Positions 48,201-61,094 of a stretch of DNA of 64,000 nucleotides are shown piece by piece. A model generated the notes under the pieces. That model was given only the letters and a program-made list of their open reading frames with translations. It ran no database searches and was not told where the DNA came from. Position numbers and translations under genes: made by a program. Source of the DNA: Clavelina lepadiformis (taxonomy: Eukaryota > Chordata > Ascidiacea > Aplousobranchia > Clavelinidae); contig NC_135244.1 of assembly GCF_947623445.1 (NCBI RefSeq), forward strand, positions 23,436,860-23,500,859, written 5' to 3'. Every line of letters starts with the position of its first letter. Positions within the stretch are counted from its first letter, which is position 1.

Positions 48201-50273
48201 CCTAGAAAATTTCACAACTGCGAAGGATTTGACTTTCCTTCATAAAGTGCTGGAGCAATAATGCTCGAATTTCAAGCACAAGTGACGTGTTTAATTGATA
48301 GATGGTTGATTTTGAAAGGTTTGCTTTATGCGCTTGGGGGATGGGATGGTAATACAACAAACACAGCAGAATGTTATGATCCACGAAACGGAAAGTGGGA
48401 ATATATTCCACCGATGAAAACCTGCATATATGGATTAACTGCTGTTGTATTAAACAACGAAATATACGCGATAGGTGAGTCTTGCTGCAAGTGCAAATAT
48501 CTTTCAAATTTTAAGGATATTTATGACTTGTCATGTTCATTAAATGAATTAAATCAGGTGGATATGACGGTTCAAATCGTCTCTCTTCTGTTGAAAAATA
48601 CAACCTGGACACGAAAACTTGGATTGATGTTCCATCTATGACTGAGGAAAGATGTGGTGGATCAGCTTGTGTAGTGGCTGGCCTTATATGGGTGTTTGGA
48701 GGGTGAGTAATTATAGGTATACATAATCACATTATTTTAAATTTATATCATTTAATTTATATATTATAATACCATATTATAATGTCTGCTGCAGTAATTG
48801 CCTACCTGGAGTCTATGAACCACTAGACTAGATGAAGGTGAATGTCATGATGAGTTTTGGGAAATGAATTTAAAAAATTTGTTTCATTAATATGCTCAGT
48901 TAATCTATGGCTCGAACAATGACAGTTTAAAATTCCAGTGATAATTTTATCAGTAACAATTTCTTAATGTAAATTACAACTGGTGGGGCCGCTCAATTAC
49001 CAGTGTTTTAAAATACGGTTTCAACAGTGAAATAATTATCACATAAAAAGTGATAACTAAAATTGTCAATTGTTAGCTGATAATGAGATTGATTTTATAA
49101 AAATTTGTAACAGCACTCCAGCATGCAGAACAGATCATTCGTAGTTACAGACATGGAGAGTGACAGTTCTTCAAGCAGCGAGGAAGAATGTTTAGCGGTA
49201 ATAGCTGTTGCTCTGACATACAGACAAATAAAGCACAGAGTGTGGGTTAGAAATGTGTTGAATAAAAAAGATATCAGCAGCTACAAGTTTATTGAAGAAC
49301 TCGCTATTGGGTATAGAGAAACGTACATTAGATATATGAGAAGGACCTTTAGTCGTTCTAGTTATCTAGTTTTTAGAAAAAAAACCAGCACCAATACGAA
49401 TTTTTAAATCTTTACCGAAAAATCCAGTGATAGTTATAAATTACTACCTGTGGAGCCATAACTTTATAGTGGCAATAGCAGGCTTCGGAAATGTTTTAAT
49501 TGGTCACAAAGCCGATCTTGTGAAATGATTTTTGGTCATTATGACATCATAAAGCATATTAACAATTGTATTATTGCTTTACCAGCAAATGCAAACTTCG
49601 CATAACAAGCGAAGGGGTTTTTACCTTGGCAGACGTAGCTTGTAATTGTCTGATTGTGAATAGTTAGGCAGTCTGGTATGATTCGGCAGAAGATTTGCTG
49701 TAGTAGCTTTTAACCAATTTGGTTTCTAACTTAATCTCAGCCCCAGAAAAATTCAAATTACGTGACAAAAAAACTAACTAAACATTATTGACCTGATGAG
49801 ATTGTGTGTCGTTTCCCTTATACGATTGTTTTGCGTTTATGTCAAATGTTTGAGTTCTGCAGAAATTGTAACTATAGACACCGATAAAAAATTGGATACG
49901 ATAAATGGTCACAGTGATTGACCTAAACTTCGGTGGCAGCTGGTGGCGAGGTATCAAGTTGGCGTGAAGCCTGGATCACATTGTTTTGTAATCGTCTATT
50001 CCGAAGTGGATTACGTAATTTATTCATTATGATTAGTATATTCGGGATAACATGCTTCCAATTATTAACCTATATACAACCTGGTTCAGCTTTAATTTTG
50101 ATTGACTCATCGTTTGTAATTTGTGTACATTTTGTGTTTTAAAGAGTTTACTTTATATATTTTATAGGTGTGATGGCAAAACAGTTGAGTTCTATGATCC
50201 AGCCACCAACAAATGGCAAGTATCGACCAACATGGACAGACAACGATGGTGTCCTTGCGTCCTTTCCATCTGA
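39248..50273 (+). CDS. TIR-Kelch protein, gene A' (11 exons, 443 aa)
   Basis: Exons: 39248-39262, 40260-40328, 41841-42084, 42424-42507, 42825-42899, 43844-43938, 45145-45346, 46315-46455, 48319-48474, 48558-48702, 50168-50273. Every exon has the same length and phase as in gene A, all splice sites are GT-AG, and the product is again 443 residues. TIR motifs are intact (HIMISYNWSD, CIRE with the putative catalytic Glu 82, IVPIRVL), as are the Kelch repeats, with the same GR in repeat 1. Differences are concentrated in TIR exons 3-5 (such as KRIVPIRVLPDEY, LTQGLTYYNFNNG, IPGIEMT), while exons 6-11 are almost identical to A, so the two halves have different divergence. It has the same antisense gypsy element just downstream. 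Confidence 0.85.
40647..40686. repeat. CRE-containing palindrome, copy 2
   Basis: Same arms (TTATTGTGACGTA / TACGTCACAATAA) and GATGGCGGCCAT core as at 10144-10191, at the matching intron position of gene A'. Confidence 0.5.
46060..46189 (-). mobile_element. tRNA-derived SINE-like fragment, unit 2
   Basis: Copy of the unit 1 SINE-like block with the same B-box-like and CCTTGGGCAAGGC motifs, carried along by the segmental duplication. Confidence 0.5.
49123..49407 (+). pseudogene. PIF/Harbinger-like fragment, unit 2
   Basis: 94 codons, differing from the unit 1 copy at two or three residues (such as FVVTD for FVVRD and CLAV for CFAV). Same intron position. Lacks the nuclease core. Confidence 0.45.
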
Positions 50274-50354
50274 AGTTGATACTAAATGATCAATCAATGT
50301 TTTCTAATTTGTATAGAAGTACAATGCAATAGTTCATAAAGATATTTCCTTTCA

Positions 50355-50360
50355 ATTAAA
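50355..50360 (+). promoter_or_regulatory. Poly(A) signal of gene A'
   Basis: ATTAAA in the same context and distance from the stop codon as in gene A. Confidence 0.5.
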
Positions 50361-50405
50361 TGTTGAGAAAATTATCAAGTTTATGAATTCATGGAATGTA
50401 CGTAA

Positions 50406-50631
50406 TGTTACCGGCCTTTTCTTATGCTGGTTCGAATAGACCTGCAGTTAAACTGTAGAATTGTATTTGATAAAATAAAGGGTAAAAACAGGCACGTCTG
50501 CTCACAGCTCAGGCAACGGTAAAACTGACACGTTCGCCAACTATCAAGGCGCAATTACAAACATCAGCGCCTCCGGCCGAAGGCAGAAACGCAAGGCACA
50601 AACACGTCAACCGAGCATAACACACGTAACA
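50406..50631 (-). repeat. 3' LTR, gypsy copy 2
   Basis: 226 bp. I see no difference from its partner at 55971-56196, whereas copy 1's LTRs differ at two positions. Confidence 0.9.
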
Positions 50632-51243
50632 CTCCTCCCCCTCCAATAAATTTCTCTTCGACATTAACAAAACTGGCTATAAGCTAATATATGGAAAATA
50701 AAACGACAAATTGCAATATAATCACGAAGCAACCTCTATACTTCTGTTACCCAGATAATGTGTTAATCTTGAAGAAAATTGTCGACCACGTATGCCACAG
50801 TGGGCCACAAAAAAAAACTTTACAAAAACGATTCCTCAAACACAGCAAAACGGTGCAGTAGCGAAAAAATTATGATTATCACACCAATAAAAACAAACGG
50901 TAATCAAGGTAAAGCATTTCTATGTAAATAATATAAATACAAACATTACATTGAAAACCACAGCAAAATTTTAAATAACTTGTCATAAAAGAAATTCAAA
51001 CATTTTTTGACTATACCAAAACAATAGTACAAACACAATAAAGGTGGGTTACAAATAATCCTTCATGCCAATAACACAACAAAAGGTATAAAAACGTGAG
51101 ATTGAAAGCTAAATTAGACGATATATAACAGATCCGAAATAAAATACCATCATACTTGGTATATGTGAAACTGTGGTATATATAAAACACAAATCATAGG
51201 AAAGTAGTCAACAACATAGCATCAAGCATCACACAATAAACAA

Positions 51244-53982
51244 TTAATACGTTTCGACGTCTGGGTAATGAATAGTGCGACGTGGGCTTCGGCGAAGTCG
51301 ACCGTTATTTCGGGAGTTGCAAACGTTATTAAAATTGTTACTCTCGTGATGATTTGCATTTGATCGGTTAGGCCTATTAAAAAAGTAAGCTCCAGTCAAG
51401 GGCATGTCTAGTTGCTGGGGGACATCTTCTGGGCAACTAGCTTGATTATAGGAAGGCATCCCTGTATGATGGTCTCCTCTGCTTAGCTTTAGCCTGTTAA
51501 AATGTACTCTTAACGTACGTTCGTGGTTGCGAATCAGATAATTTACCGGCGGAAAAGTCTCAACAATTTCGTAGGGTCCTGAATAAGGGAGGTGAAACTT
51601 TCGCTTTTCATCTTTTGATATGACAGTGTTTCGCAGCATGACCTTATCTCCTACTTGAAACTCAGCTTGTCTCGATACCGACTTGTCGTAACGTTCTTTC
51701 ATGGATTGCCGACGTTGGTCGAGTCTCGTTTTCACGACTTCGTGGACAAGTCGCATACGGTCTTGTAAATCGAACATTGCCGATGATGATGGACGACTTG
51801 AAGGCTGTCCAGTCATCAAATCTGCTGGTAATCTCAATTCTCGTCCAGTCAGAAGGAAATGTGGAGAAACACCTGTCTCTTCGTGTCGACTGGCGTTATA
51901 GGTCGCACAAATTGAGGAGAGGGATTTATCCCAGGATAGTGGATCGCGCTGGACATAATTCTTCATGATGGAAAGGATGGTTCTGTTGGCCCTTTCAACC
52001 GCTCCGTTTCCAGAAGGGTGGTATGCTGTAGTTCTTGACTTCTTGCAGCCGAGAAGATCAATAAGCTCTTTAAACAACTGGCTCTCAAAGTTTCCTCCTC
52101 GGTCGCTGTGAATCCGCTCCGGAACACCATGAATCGTCATCCAGTTATGATAGAGAACAAATGCTGTTTCTTGGGCTGTCTGTGATGGCATAGACCAAGC
52201 CTGCATATATTTAGTGTACATATCAGTGGCTACCAGTATGTAACGATTTCCTGAATGTGTCACAGGAAGTCCTCCAAGGACGTCAATCTCTATTCTTTGC
52301 ATCGGCTCCAACTCCTCGGAAGGTACCAAGGGCGCTCTTGGTGTTTTAGAAGGAGCTTTACGTAAATCACAGAGTGTGCAACGCTCACAATACTCACGGA
52401 CATCCGTTTTCCAGCGTGGCCAGTAAAATCGTCTTGAAACTCTTTCAGCTGTTCTATCAACACCCATGTGTCCTCCTCCATGTGATGCGTCATGTAACTC
52501 TTTCAGGACTCTCGGACGCATTTCTTTAGGAACCAGTAGCTGAAGACGTTTTCCTTCCAGTGTGTCTTCCAGACTGCGGTACAAGCACTGGTGTACTAAA
52601 AAAAACTCTCCAAACAAAGACCAGTAATGTCGAACCTCACTGCTCAACTTCTTAATTTTCTTAAAAGGGGGTCTTGCACCGGATCTAATCCAACCTAGTA
52701 CTACGAAAAGATGTTCGTCGGACATTTGAGCTTGTGAAATTTGATCAGGAGTCCAACCGAAACCCTCACGAAGATCAATACTTAAAACACTTTCCGTCGA
52801 GGTCTTACAGGTTTCAAAGTTTTCTTCAAATTCAAACGGATACCTCTCAGGATTCACTTCGACGCTATTAGAATCACTTGTTTTGCTGCTCTGTGGCCTT
52901 CTGCTAAGTGCGTCTGCATTGGAGTGCTTTGATCCAGAGCGATGTATTAATTTAAAATCAAAATCAGCCAATATTTCAAACCAGCGCGCACATTGACCGT
53001 ATGTCTCTTTTGCTGTCCACAGCCACCGTAACGAAGCGTGGTCCGTGCGAAGAAGAAAAGGTGTGCCAAGATAACAACGAAATTTCTGCACCCCATAAAC
53101 AATTGCCAGGAGTTCCTTCCTCGTGGTGGAATAATTTCTTTCTGCTTTCGTTAAAGACCTACTTGCGTATGAAACTGGGTGCTCTTCACCATCTACAATC
53201 TGTGACAAAACACAGCCGAGCGAAAAATTTGAAGCATCTGTATCGAGGATGAACTGCTGCGTAAAGTCCGGGTATCTCAATACTGGGTTTGTCACGAGTG
53301 CGTCTTTCAACAAGTTGAATGAGTGTAAACATTTATCATTCCAGCCGAACTGTTTTTGAGGCTTCGTCAAATCGTACAGTGGGGCCGCAATTTTGGAAAA
53401 ATCTCTGACAAACTTGCGATAGTATGATGCGAGTCCCAAAAACTGCCTTACATCCTTTATCGACGAGGGCACAGGCCAATTGGAAACCGCAGAGATTTTC
53501 TCCGGATCGCAGGATACACCAGATTTTGAAACTACATGACCCAAGAATCTAACTTCTTCTTTGAACAAATTGCATTTAGTCGGTTTAAGTTTGAGGCCAC
53601 CTGCAACTAATCGGGAAAGCACGTCGTCCAAGTTGCGCAGATGATCTTGAAAGGTGCGTGCATATATAATGATGTCATCCAGGTAAGCCAATGCACCATT
53701 CCATTCAACCCCATCGAGCACAATCCGCATCAAGTGCTGAAACGTGGCAGGTGCGTTTGCTAGTCCGAACCGCATAACATTAAAATCGAATAAACCTCGA
53801 TGACAAGTAAACGCTGTCTTTTCACGGTCGCCTTCACTCATCGGTATTTGCCAGTAACCAGATTTAAGGTCTAGTGTGGTGAAATATTTGCACCCCGAGA
53901 GTTGATCCAAACTGTCATCGATCCGTGGCAAAGGAAAACTATGCTTCTTAGTGCAATTATATATTGACAGCCCTGTAGTCAA
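51244..53982 (-). pseudogene. pol: Gypsy pol 3' portion, copy 2 (RT C-part, RNase H, integrase)
   Basis: Frame continuing after the break: rest of reverse transcriptase with YLDD, RNase H, integrase with the zinc finger and D,D,E residues, and the GPY/F module, all as in copy 1. A conserved RT residue is changed: copy 1 reads VMPFGLANAP and this copy VMRFGLANAP. It cannot be translated in continuity with the protease. Confidence 0.93.
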
Positions 53983-55207
53983 TGCAAAACCTCGTATTAC
54001 CGTCCTTCTTTTTTACCAACACAACTGGGCTAGACCAAGGCGATTGTGAGTGACTAATAACGTTATCATTTAACATGTCCTTTAGCAACTCATCTACCTT
54101 TCGTTTGTTTTCTTCTGACATTCTTCTCGGGTGTTGGCGTATGGGTGCAGCGTCTTCCGTGTCGATACTGTGAGTAAGAATATTGGTTTTGCCAAGATCA
54201 CGTTTAGAGAGTGAAAACGCAGCTTTCCGTCTTCGAATTACTTCGATTACAGCTTCCCGCTCAACATCGGACAAATTAAGATCATTTAGATGCAGTTGTT
54301 CAACGAGAGACGACACGTCATCATCGGTCGCTGGCTTGTCAACCTCTTCCGATATACAACATAATGAGTAGGCATTAATGTACGAAACATTTTCGCCAAC
54401 AATTGGTATTAAATCTGCAACAGTTGTCCCAGCCGGAATGCATTTGCTTTTATTCGTAAAATTGGCAAGTCTAACTGGCACCAAATTTTCCTTAGTTTTT
54501 GTTACGTAGTTTGCGCCTAAGATTTCGTATTTGTCTAGTAGGCTTTCAGATCTCTGTATAAAAACGTTGTTAGACTTGGACTTTGTCGGGCGTTTAACAC
54601 TACAGGGCAGCACAACCTCAGTAAACGCGGGGATAAGCAGTGACTCAATTAATGCAATCGATGAACTGTGCAAAATACCTGGTTCTCTCAATAGTGGTAA
54701 TGTTCCTCCACCAGCCTTGAGTGTCATCACATCATAGTCAACGATGCAACCATGGTCTTGAAGAAAATCCAAACCCAGAATGCAAGACTCCGACAAGTTT
54801 TCCGCAACAAAAACGTCGCGAGTGGCCTCTATTCCGGCAACGGTGAAGTTTAGCTTTGCTTTTCCTGCCATCGCGATAACGGTTCCGCTTGCGCCAATAA
54901 ATCGAACATTTGAAGGGCAGTCATTTAAATCTTGAGCGGAACATTGTTGGAAAGCCAAATGGGATATGACGGTAATTGATGCACCAGTGTCAACAAGCGC
55001 AAACAAGGGCTTACCATTAATGATAACGTTAACGTACCTATGTTGTTCTGCAGAGACGGTATGTAGGTTGTAAGTGACCAATTCTCGTTCTGGCTGTGGT
55101 GATGGATTCAGGGGCGGACACCTGTGCCCGCCCCGTTGGCGTTTCCCTGGCGGTTGCGTTGAAGACAATATCGACTGATGTGTCCTCTTTCTCCGCATGT
55201 AAAACAC
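53957..55207 (-). pseudogene. pol: Gypsy pol 5' portion, copy 2 (protease, RT N-part)
   Basis: 416 codons holding the DTGA protease and the first part of reverse transcriptase up to FCIDYRAVN, then a stop caused by an extra four bases (a TATA-type expansion) relative to copy 1. This is a simple frameshift that disables the enzyme. Confidence 0.93.
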
Positions 55208-55935
55208 GTGCGTGATTCCCGGGGGCGAAAGGGATGATTGTGGTTAAGACGAGACCTCCGCGATATCTCCGATAGTGATTCACGCAAGGTGTCAACTTCC
55301 TGCCGCAGACCCTGGATCATTTGCTTCATTTCCTCGCAAGCTGATGGGACCTGCTCGATTGGCTGTATTTTGGAAACGTGTTGTTGCACATGCGCTGGTT
55401 CCATCATCAATAGCTTTTTGACAGCATCTAAAAACTTTGGACACTGCACCTCCATGTTGCACGTGACCAGCCTTTCTGCTTCATGTTTGTTACGCAGTCC
55501 AGCTATTAAAGCGTTATACAAGACGTCATTCTTCGTACCTTCATCTTCCGGTTTCGGGTATGCAATTGCTCCGAAATTGACAAGGGCGTTGACGTAACTT
55601 CGATTCGTTTCGCCGAGAGCTTGGGCTCTTTGTATAAGCTGCTGTTTAGCCTTGTTACGTCGAAGCGAGCAACAAGTAACTTCCTCAGCTTTGGACTTTA
55701 GTTCTTCATAGTTCATGGTGCCTAACCGTGCTCCGTTGCATATCATTTCCAGCTTAACATCTTCCGGTAAACTCACCATAAAAGCATGTTTTCGAGCAGC
55801 TGCTGTTGCGTCCACACTGTCGCAGAAACTTTCAAACGTTGATAAAAACGAGATAAAACTTTCTCCAAGTTCAAACTTCGGAGGAGAGCAAAAAAAATTC
55901 ATCTTGGATAAAACTCGGTCACCCTCTTGCTTCAC
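55108..55935 (-). CDS. gag: Gypsy Gag protein, copy 2
   Basis: 275 codons, intact, nearly identical to copy 1 (one visible change, SPPKF for SPSKF), with the same CCHC zinc knuckle near residue 245. Could still provide Gag in trans if the LTR is active. Confidence 0.9.
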   Translation of the reverse strand: MKQEGDRVLSKMNFFCSPPKFELGESFISFLSTFESFCDSVDATAAARKHAFMVSLPEDVKLEMICNGARLGTMNYEELKSKAEEVTCCSLRRNKAKQQLIQRAQALGETNRSYVNALVNFGAIAYPKPEDEGTKNDVLYNALIAGLRNKHEAERLVTCNMEVQCPKFLDAVKKLLMMEPAHVQQHVSKIQPIEQVPSACEEMKQMIQGLRQEVDTLRESLSEISRRSRLNHNHPFRPRESRTCFTCGERGHISRYCLQRNRQGNANGAGTGVRP

Positions 55936-55970
55936 GTTTTTTAACTGCAGGTCCTGCCGTGCTCGCCAAA

Positions 55971-56196
55971 TGTTACCGGCCTTTTCTTATGCTGGTTCGA
56001 ATAGACCTGCAGTTAAACTGTAGAATTGTATTTGATAAAATAAAGGGTAAAAACAGGCACGTCTGCTCACAGCTCAGGCAACGGTAAAACTGACACGTTC
56101 GCCAACTATCAAGGCGCAATTACAAACATCAGCGCCTCCGGCCGAAGGCAGAAACGCAAGGCACAAACACGTCAACCGAGCATAACACACGTAACA
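55971..56196 (-). repeat. 5' LTR, gypsy copy 2
   Basis: 226 bp, TGTTAC to GTAACA, followed by the CGTAA duplication at 56197-56201. Confidence 0.9.
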
Positions 56197-56306
56197 CGTA
56201 ATTCAGGAAGCTTGAATAAACATATGAAATGAGTGACTGTTAAGAGATTTTGTATCATAATTAAATGACAGGTTTTATTCCTAAATAAGTTGGAAGATTT
56301 TTTAAG

Positions 56307-59300
56307 GTTTGAAGGAAAACTGCAGGAAATTTTTCAAAGCATCTCTCAATGGAGAAAATTGCTTGAAAATTCGATCTTATTCAAATCGATACAACATGGG
56401 TGATCTTGTTCAAGCAGCTGAAACTTTCATTTCTAAAAATCTCGGAGCAGTTTTAAAAAGTGCAGATTTTCTTGAGCTTGGAGTTGATGATGTCAAGGCT
56501 ATGTTGAAGTTGGAAAGTGATGAAATAAACTTAGAATTGGAATGTTTTTGACTTATAATGATTTGTATGCAGTATCTAAATCAAACAATTTGTTTTGATA
56601 GTTTTTACATCATTGTGTGAAATGCGGTGATTGCAAGAAGCTAATTGTAATGCACACTTTCATGTTAGAAATGTTACACTGCGGTATATTATTTACATTT
56701 CCAGAAATTGTGCATTACCCTGTGCTCTATTTATAAATGAAAGTGAAGAGGCATTGCTAAAGTTGTCTGTTTTTAGACAAAGCATAAGATGTAGGCTGGC
56801 TCATATATGCATGAATGGCCTTGAATGTTTGTTACAAGATTTTGCAAGACACTTCTTATCTCGAATAAACTAACGAGATTTAAATTTTCAAATATTTTTG
56901 GCAGTTAATATAATTTCGCTATTAAGTTAAGACAATAAATCAAAATATTAAATGGCGTTGTTCAAACTATCTGCAATGTTTCATTTCTTCAACCAATTTT
57001 TGACCATTCTTAGCTTTAACATACATCATATCATATATTTGAGATAATATAATAGTACATATGATGTCACCCTAACCTTGATTAAATTTCAGGATTCGAT
57101 CGATGAGGACAAGTACAGGAGTGTAGTTGCTTGGGCACTTCATGATTTGGATGAAAGACGGAAAAACTTCAGTGATTTGTTTCATCTCATTCAACTGGAA
57201 AATTTATCGAAAGATTTTTTAATAAAGTTTGTTCAAAAGGAGGTACCTTGCATAAATTTTTGCACACATTGCTTATTTCTTTGCATCATCATGCATCATG
57301 CACCAAGTTTTGTGTTAATTTTTGAAAGAAATTAAAAATTGTTATAGGGTTGACGTGTAGTACTGCTACTTTATGTTACGAGTCAATGTTGAAAAATTTA
57401 AGTTTAAAAATGTTTTTGTTTGCAAAAAGGCGCACATGGCGACAAAGTATATTTTCGTAATATGTAAAGTACTTACATGGTTCAATTTTAATTATTTAGA
57501 AACTGGTTTGCAACTCCACAGATTGCATGCAACTTCTTGTGAAATCACTCGTTTCTCGACTTTCTGGTTCTCCAGGTTTTAAAACAAAACCAGGTGAGAG
57601 AGCGGTTAATCACTTAAATTGTTTTGACATGCGTCCAGTTTTTTGTCAGTGGTTGTCCAGGCTTCTCTGTACATATTGGTTTTCTTAAAATAAAATTTGT
57701 TTGTATCTAACCCTGTATAATGTTTCATGGTTTTGACAGTGCATAAAATTATAAGGCTTTGATGAAAGCTTTGAAATAAGCTGTACATTAATATAAGTTA
57801 ACTCTTTGCTAAACAAAATTATGGCAATATTGAGCTGTTGAACCAATAATATTTAATATACTGGACCAGGATGGTAATGATTAAGCGATTAGTGGTAGTA
57901 GCAACAGCAGCAGTAGATTTAACAACTGAATTTCTTTGTTGTAACAATGCTTGAAACCAAATACTACTAATCGAATACATTTTTCTAGGTCAGTCTGATG
58001 AGATACTTATGATTGGTGGCTTGAACTGCCCACAAAGTGTTGTCAAGTTCAACACCAAGACAAACCAGTGGAGTAACATGCCGGTATGTTTGCTTTATAA
58101 ATGAATTTGTTTCAATTAAGAAGTGTGATTGTGATGTCATATACATATATGCTTGTTGTCACGGTATTGTGACACTTTGCAATGAGTTGAAAGCATAATT
58201 TGTTCCTCTGTGTCTGTGTGTTCATGGCCAAGTGTGACTCAAGATAAGATCGTTATGTTTTCTGTCAGTAACAATTGGATCGGGCAGATTTCTCTCATAA
58301 GTAAATATAAAATAAACTTTTATTCAAGAGATAAACAGATGAAGTTCGAACTGAAATATTTTTTCAATTTGTTGTGGTTGCAGAGCAAAGTCATCAAAGC
58401 AATTAATTAATGCAATTATTAGAACAATTAAAACAAAGCAATTATTATGCAAATGATTAAAAACGTGAAAAGCGGCGAGAATGATCGAATTTAGAAAAGT
58501 GTCCAAGTGAAACAACTGCTTTGAGAAAAAACCATGTTGCTGCTTGCACTAGATCAGCGGTTTCCAATCTTTTTACACCACAGACCTGTTTCATGCAAAC
58601 TAATCGTTGCGCGGATCGACAAAGCTAGTTTAAACATATAACAATGAGACGGGCACAAATTTGTTGATACGCAAACTCAAGTACACCCTTATACGGTGTT
58701 ATTTCGAATTTACCGGAAAATTTTTTCTGTCTAATATAACTGTCTACTTTTAACAACGTGCTTTGCCTTCTTAACAAACACTCAGGTTTTTGTTGAAAAA
58801 CACAGCATTGGAAACCACCGAAATGCGCTCCGAAAAGGCAAAACTCCATCCATGCTGCTCGTCTTGCTCCTGCCATTGTGAGTAATGGAGCAAAGTTTAA
58901 GATCATTGTTTTGTCACATTGTCTATTGTTAAAAATAAATGTAAATGACGTTTGTTGCCCGGCGAGTTGCTCATGCACGTTCAAATTTTACCTCTTTAAG
59001 CGAGTGTTAACTTAATTTGGATAAAATAGTGTTACCGGCTTTTTCCTAGTACTGGTTCGAAGAAACCTGCAGTTAACTATAGGATTGTATTTCAAAAACG
59101 ATGAAAACTAGGCACGTCTACACAACCGTACCCGTATCGGTAGAATCTCATCATCACTCGTTGTAGCAACAGACAAGGCGCAGACAAATCGACAAGCGCT
59201 TTCATCCGGAGGCAGACAAGACTGCGGAATGACAAATCAAGCGTAAAACAACGTAACAATTACTAGTGCCAATAGATAGTAACAAGTAGTAACAAGGTAG

Positions 59301-59976
59301 ACAAGTAACAACGTAACAATAGAATTGACGGAGAAGCAAGAATATATTGAAATGTTAAAGTGTTTTAATTATCGCGAAAAACTATTTTATGTTCAAAACA
59401 CAATAATCATTTTGAATTGACAAGCTGCTAAGAAGAGTGAATGTTAAAGTTACGAGCTAACAAACATTCCTTGCGTTCGTGGAATGCCGTAGATTGTTGT
59501 TTCTTGATCGAATCAATTGTTATGAATTGTCGCTTGCAGAAAGTTTATACCTGTGTTGTTATGTGCCACTGTACAATCCTCTCAACCACAAAACTTTATT
59601 GACCATGTCCATGGGCCATGATTTATTCATATTGTATTGTTACCTGCAGATAGTTTTTATACTTAAGTCTGGCCAGTCCATCTCCATTAATAACATCATA
59701 TCCAGTATTTAGTTGACATTTTTAGTAAATTCACTTCAGTTGATGTTGACTTTATGCAATCATGTTTCATCATACAGGATACAAAAATTGATCGGGGATT
59801 TCCATCTGCTGTAAATTACAATCAACAAATTTTTTTGATGGGTGGTTGGCCACTGCTTGTTCCTTACTACAACTCTGTAGAGATGTTGGACTTGAATGAT
59901 GAGAATCCAAAGTGGGATAGCAACTTGCCTTCTATGGGAGAAAAGCGAGGTGTATTTGCATCAGCTTTATTGAATG
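56307..59976 (+). pseudogene. BACK-Kelch module, gene B' (3'-truncated)
   Basis: Exons: BACK-1 56307-about 56550, BACK-2 57093-57242, BACK-3 57500-57593, Kelch-1 57989-58083, Kelch-2 59778-59976. Kelch exon 3 is deleted: sequence matching unit 1 30197-30429 is replaced by about 52 bp of TTTG-rich filler at 60351-60402. Kelch exons 4-6 are absent because the unit breaks off at about 62141. The end of BACK-3 differs from B (SGSPGFKTKPG against SEAPPCKAKPG), with the same length and phase. BACK-1 has the same missing in-phase donor as in B. At most two Kelch repeats remain, so no closed propeller can form. It could be read into the following TIR exon C, which carries a stop. Confidence 0.8.
59030..59318 (-). 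mobile_element. Diverged solo LTR, unit 2 copy
   Basis: Copy of the solo LTR at 28876-29164, carried by the duplication and nearly identical to it. Confidence 0.78.
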
Positions 59977-61094
59977 GTAAGTTATTATGACGTGCAAGTT
60001 CAAGTTCATGCTAATTATAGACAGTGATGGTGGGCAACCTCTCTTGTCGCTCACGCTCTCGCTCATCGATGAAAAAAGCCGTTATTCGTGCTATATTCGT
60101 GTAGGCCTATACCTTCTTTTATAAAGAAAAGAACTCGTTTTGTCGCTCACATTTCCGCTCTTTTTGGCGATTAAAAATATTTTCACTCCAGCTCGTTTCA
60201 GGACACCAATCGCATTCGCATGTTGCAAACATCGTATTTGCGTTGTAAAAGCTGTGTCGAACTGTAACTGGAATTTCTTATCATTTATTTGTTGTAAATG
60301 TCATAGGAAATTTGATGGAATCACATGCTCTAGAGTTTTGTTTCCGGCACGAAACAAAACTGTTTAGTTTGTTTGTTTGTTTTCAAATTTGTTTAGTTTT
60401 TTGTTTGAAGTAAACTTTTGTCAAAGTTGGCAAAGTAAATTGAGAGTTGCCAATCACCAATCGTTCGTTTCCACATTGATAAAACCATACCGGCACCTGC
60501 CCGGTGATCGCGGTTTACGTGAAGCAGATACTCGCGTTCTTATTCGCTTATTTTGCTTGATATCGGTCCTTGTTACGTCACAGGTCCACTTTAAAGCACA
60601 ATAAAATGCACATCATTGATGTTTTCTTATTCTCATTCGTGTTCATGTGTTTGTTGCAACTCCTTGATATTCGTTCTTACGAGCACATGGTCTTCAGAGG
60701 AATCCAGACACTTGGATATGTTTCTGAAAGTTTAACTAAACATAGCTGCTTGGCGTTCATCATCACCAACAAATAGTTTGGTCGCAATAACACTTTTTAC
60801 TTCTTAGCGAGCGAGCGAGCTTAAGCGAGTTCAACTCGTTTCATGAGCGCACTTCTCTCCCGAACCCGAAACACGGATTTTTCTGTCCTTTTCTATTTCT
60901 CGAAACCTGGGTTTTAAAATGTTAACATCCGGATTTTTGGACAAATCCAGGAAAACGTTGGCGTTCACAATTTTCAAACATAGCAGAGTCGCTGTATAGT
61001 ATTTACGCAATTTATTGTTTGATATTTGGTGATTATTTCATCACAATAGTTAGTTTGCGCAAGATTTTTACTGGCAACCTGGGTATTAATTTGT

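Larger units (their letters stand above)
50406..56196 (-). mobile_element. Ty3/gypsy LTR retrotransposon, copy 2 (pol broken)
   Basis: 5791 bp with identical-looking 226-bp LTRs (50406-50631, 55971-56196), the CGTAA duplication at 50401-50405 and 56197-56201, a primer-binding site at 55951-55968 and a polypurine tract at 50632-50644. Position and flanks equal copy 1, so it was copied with the segment and did not insert independently. A 4-bp insertion near 53960 splits pol. Confidence 0.95.
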
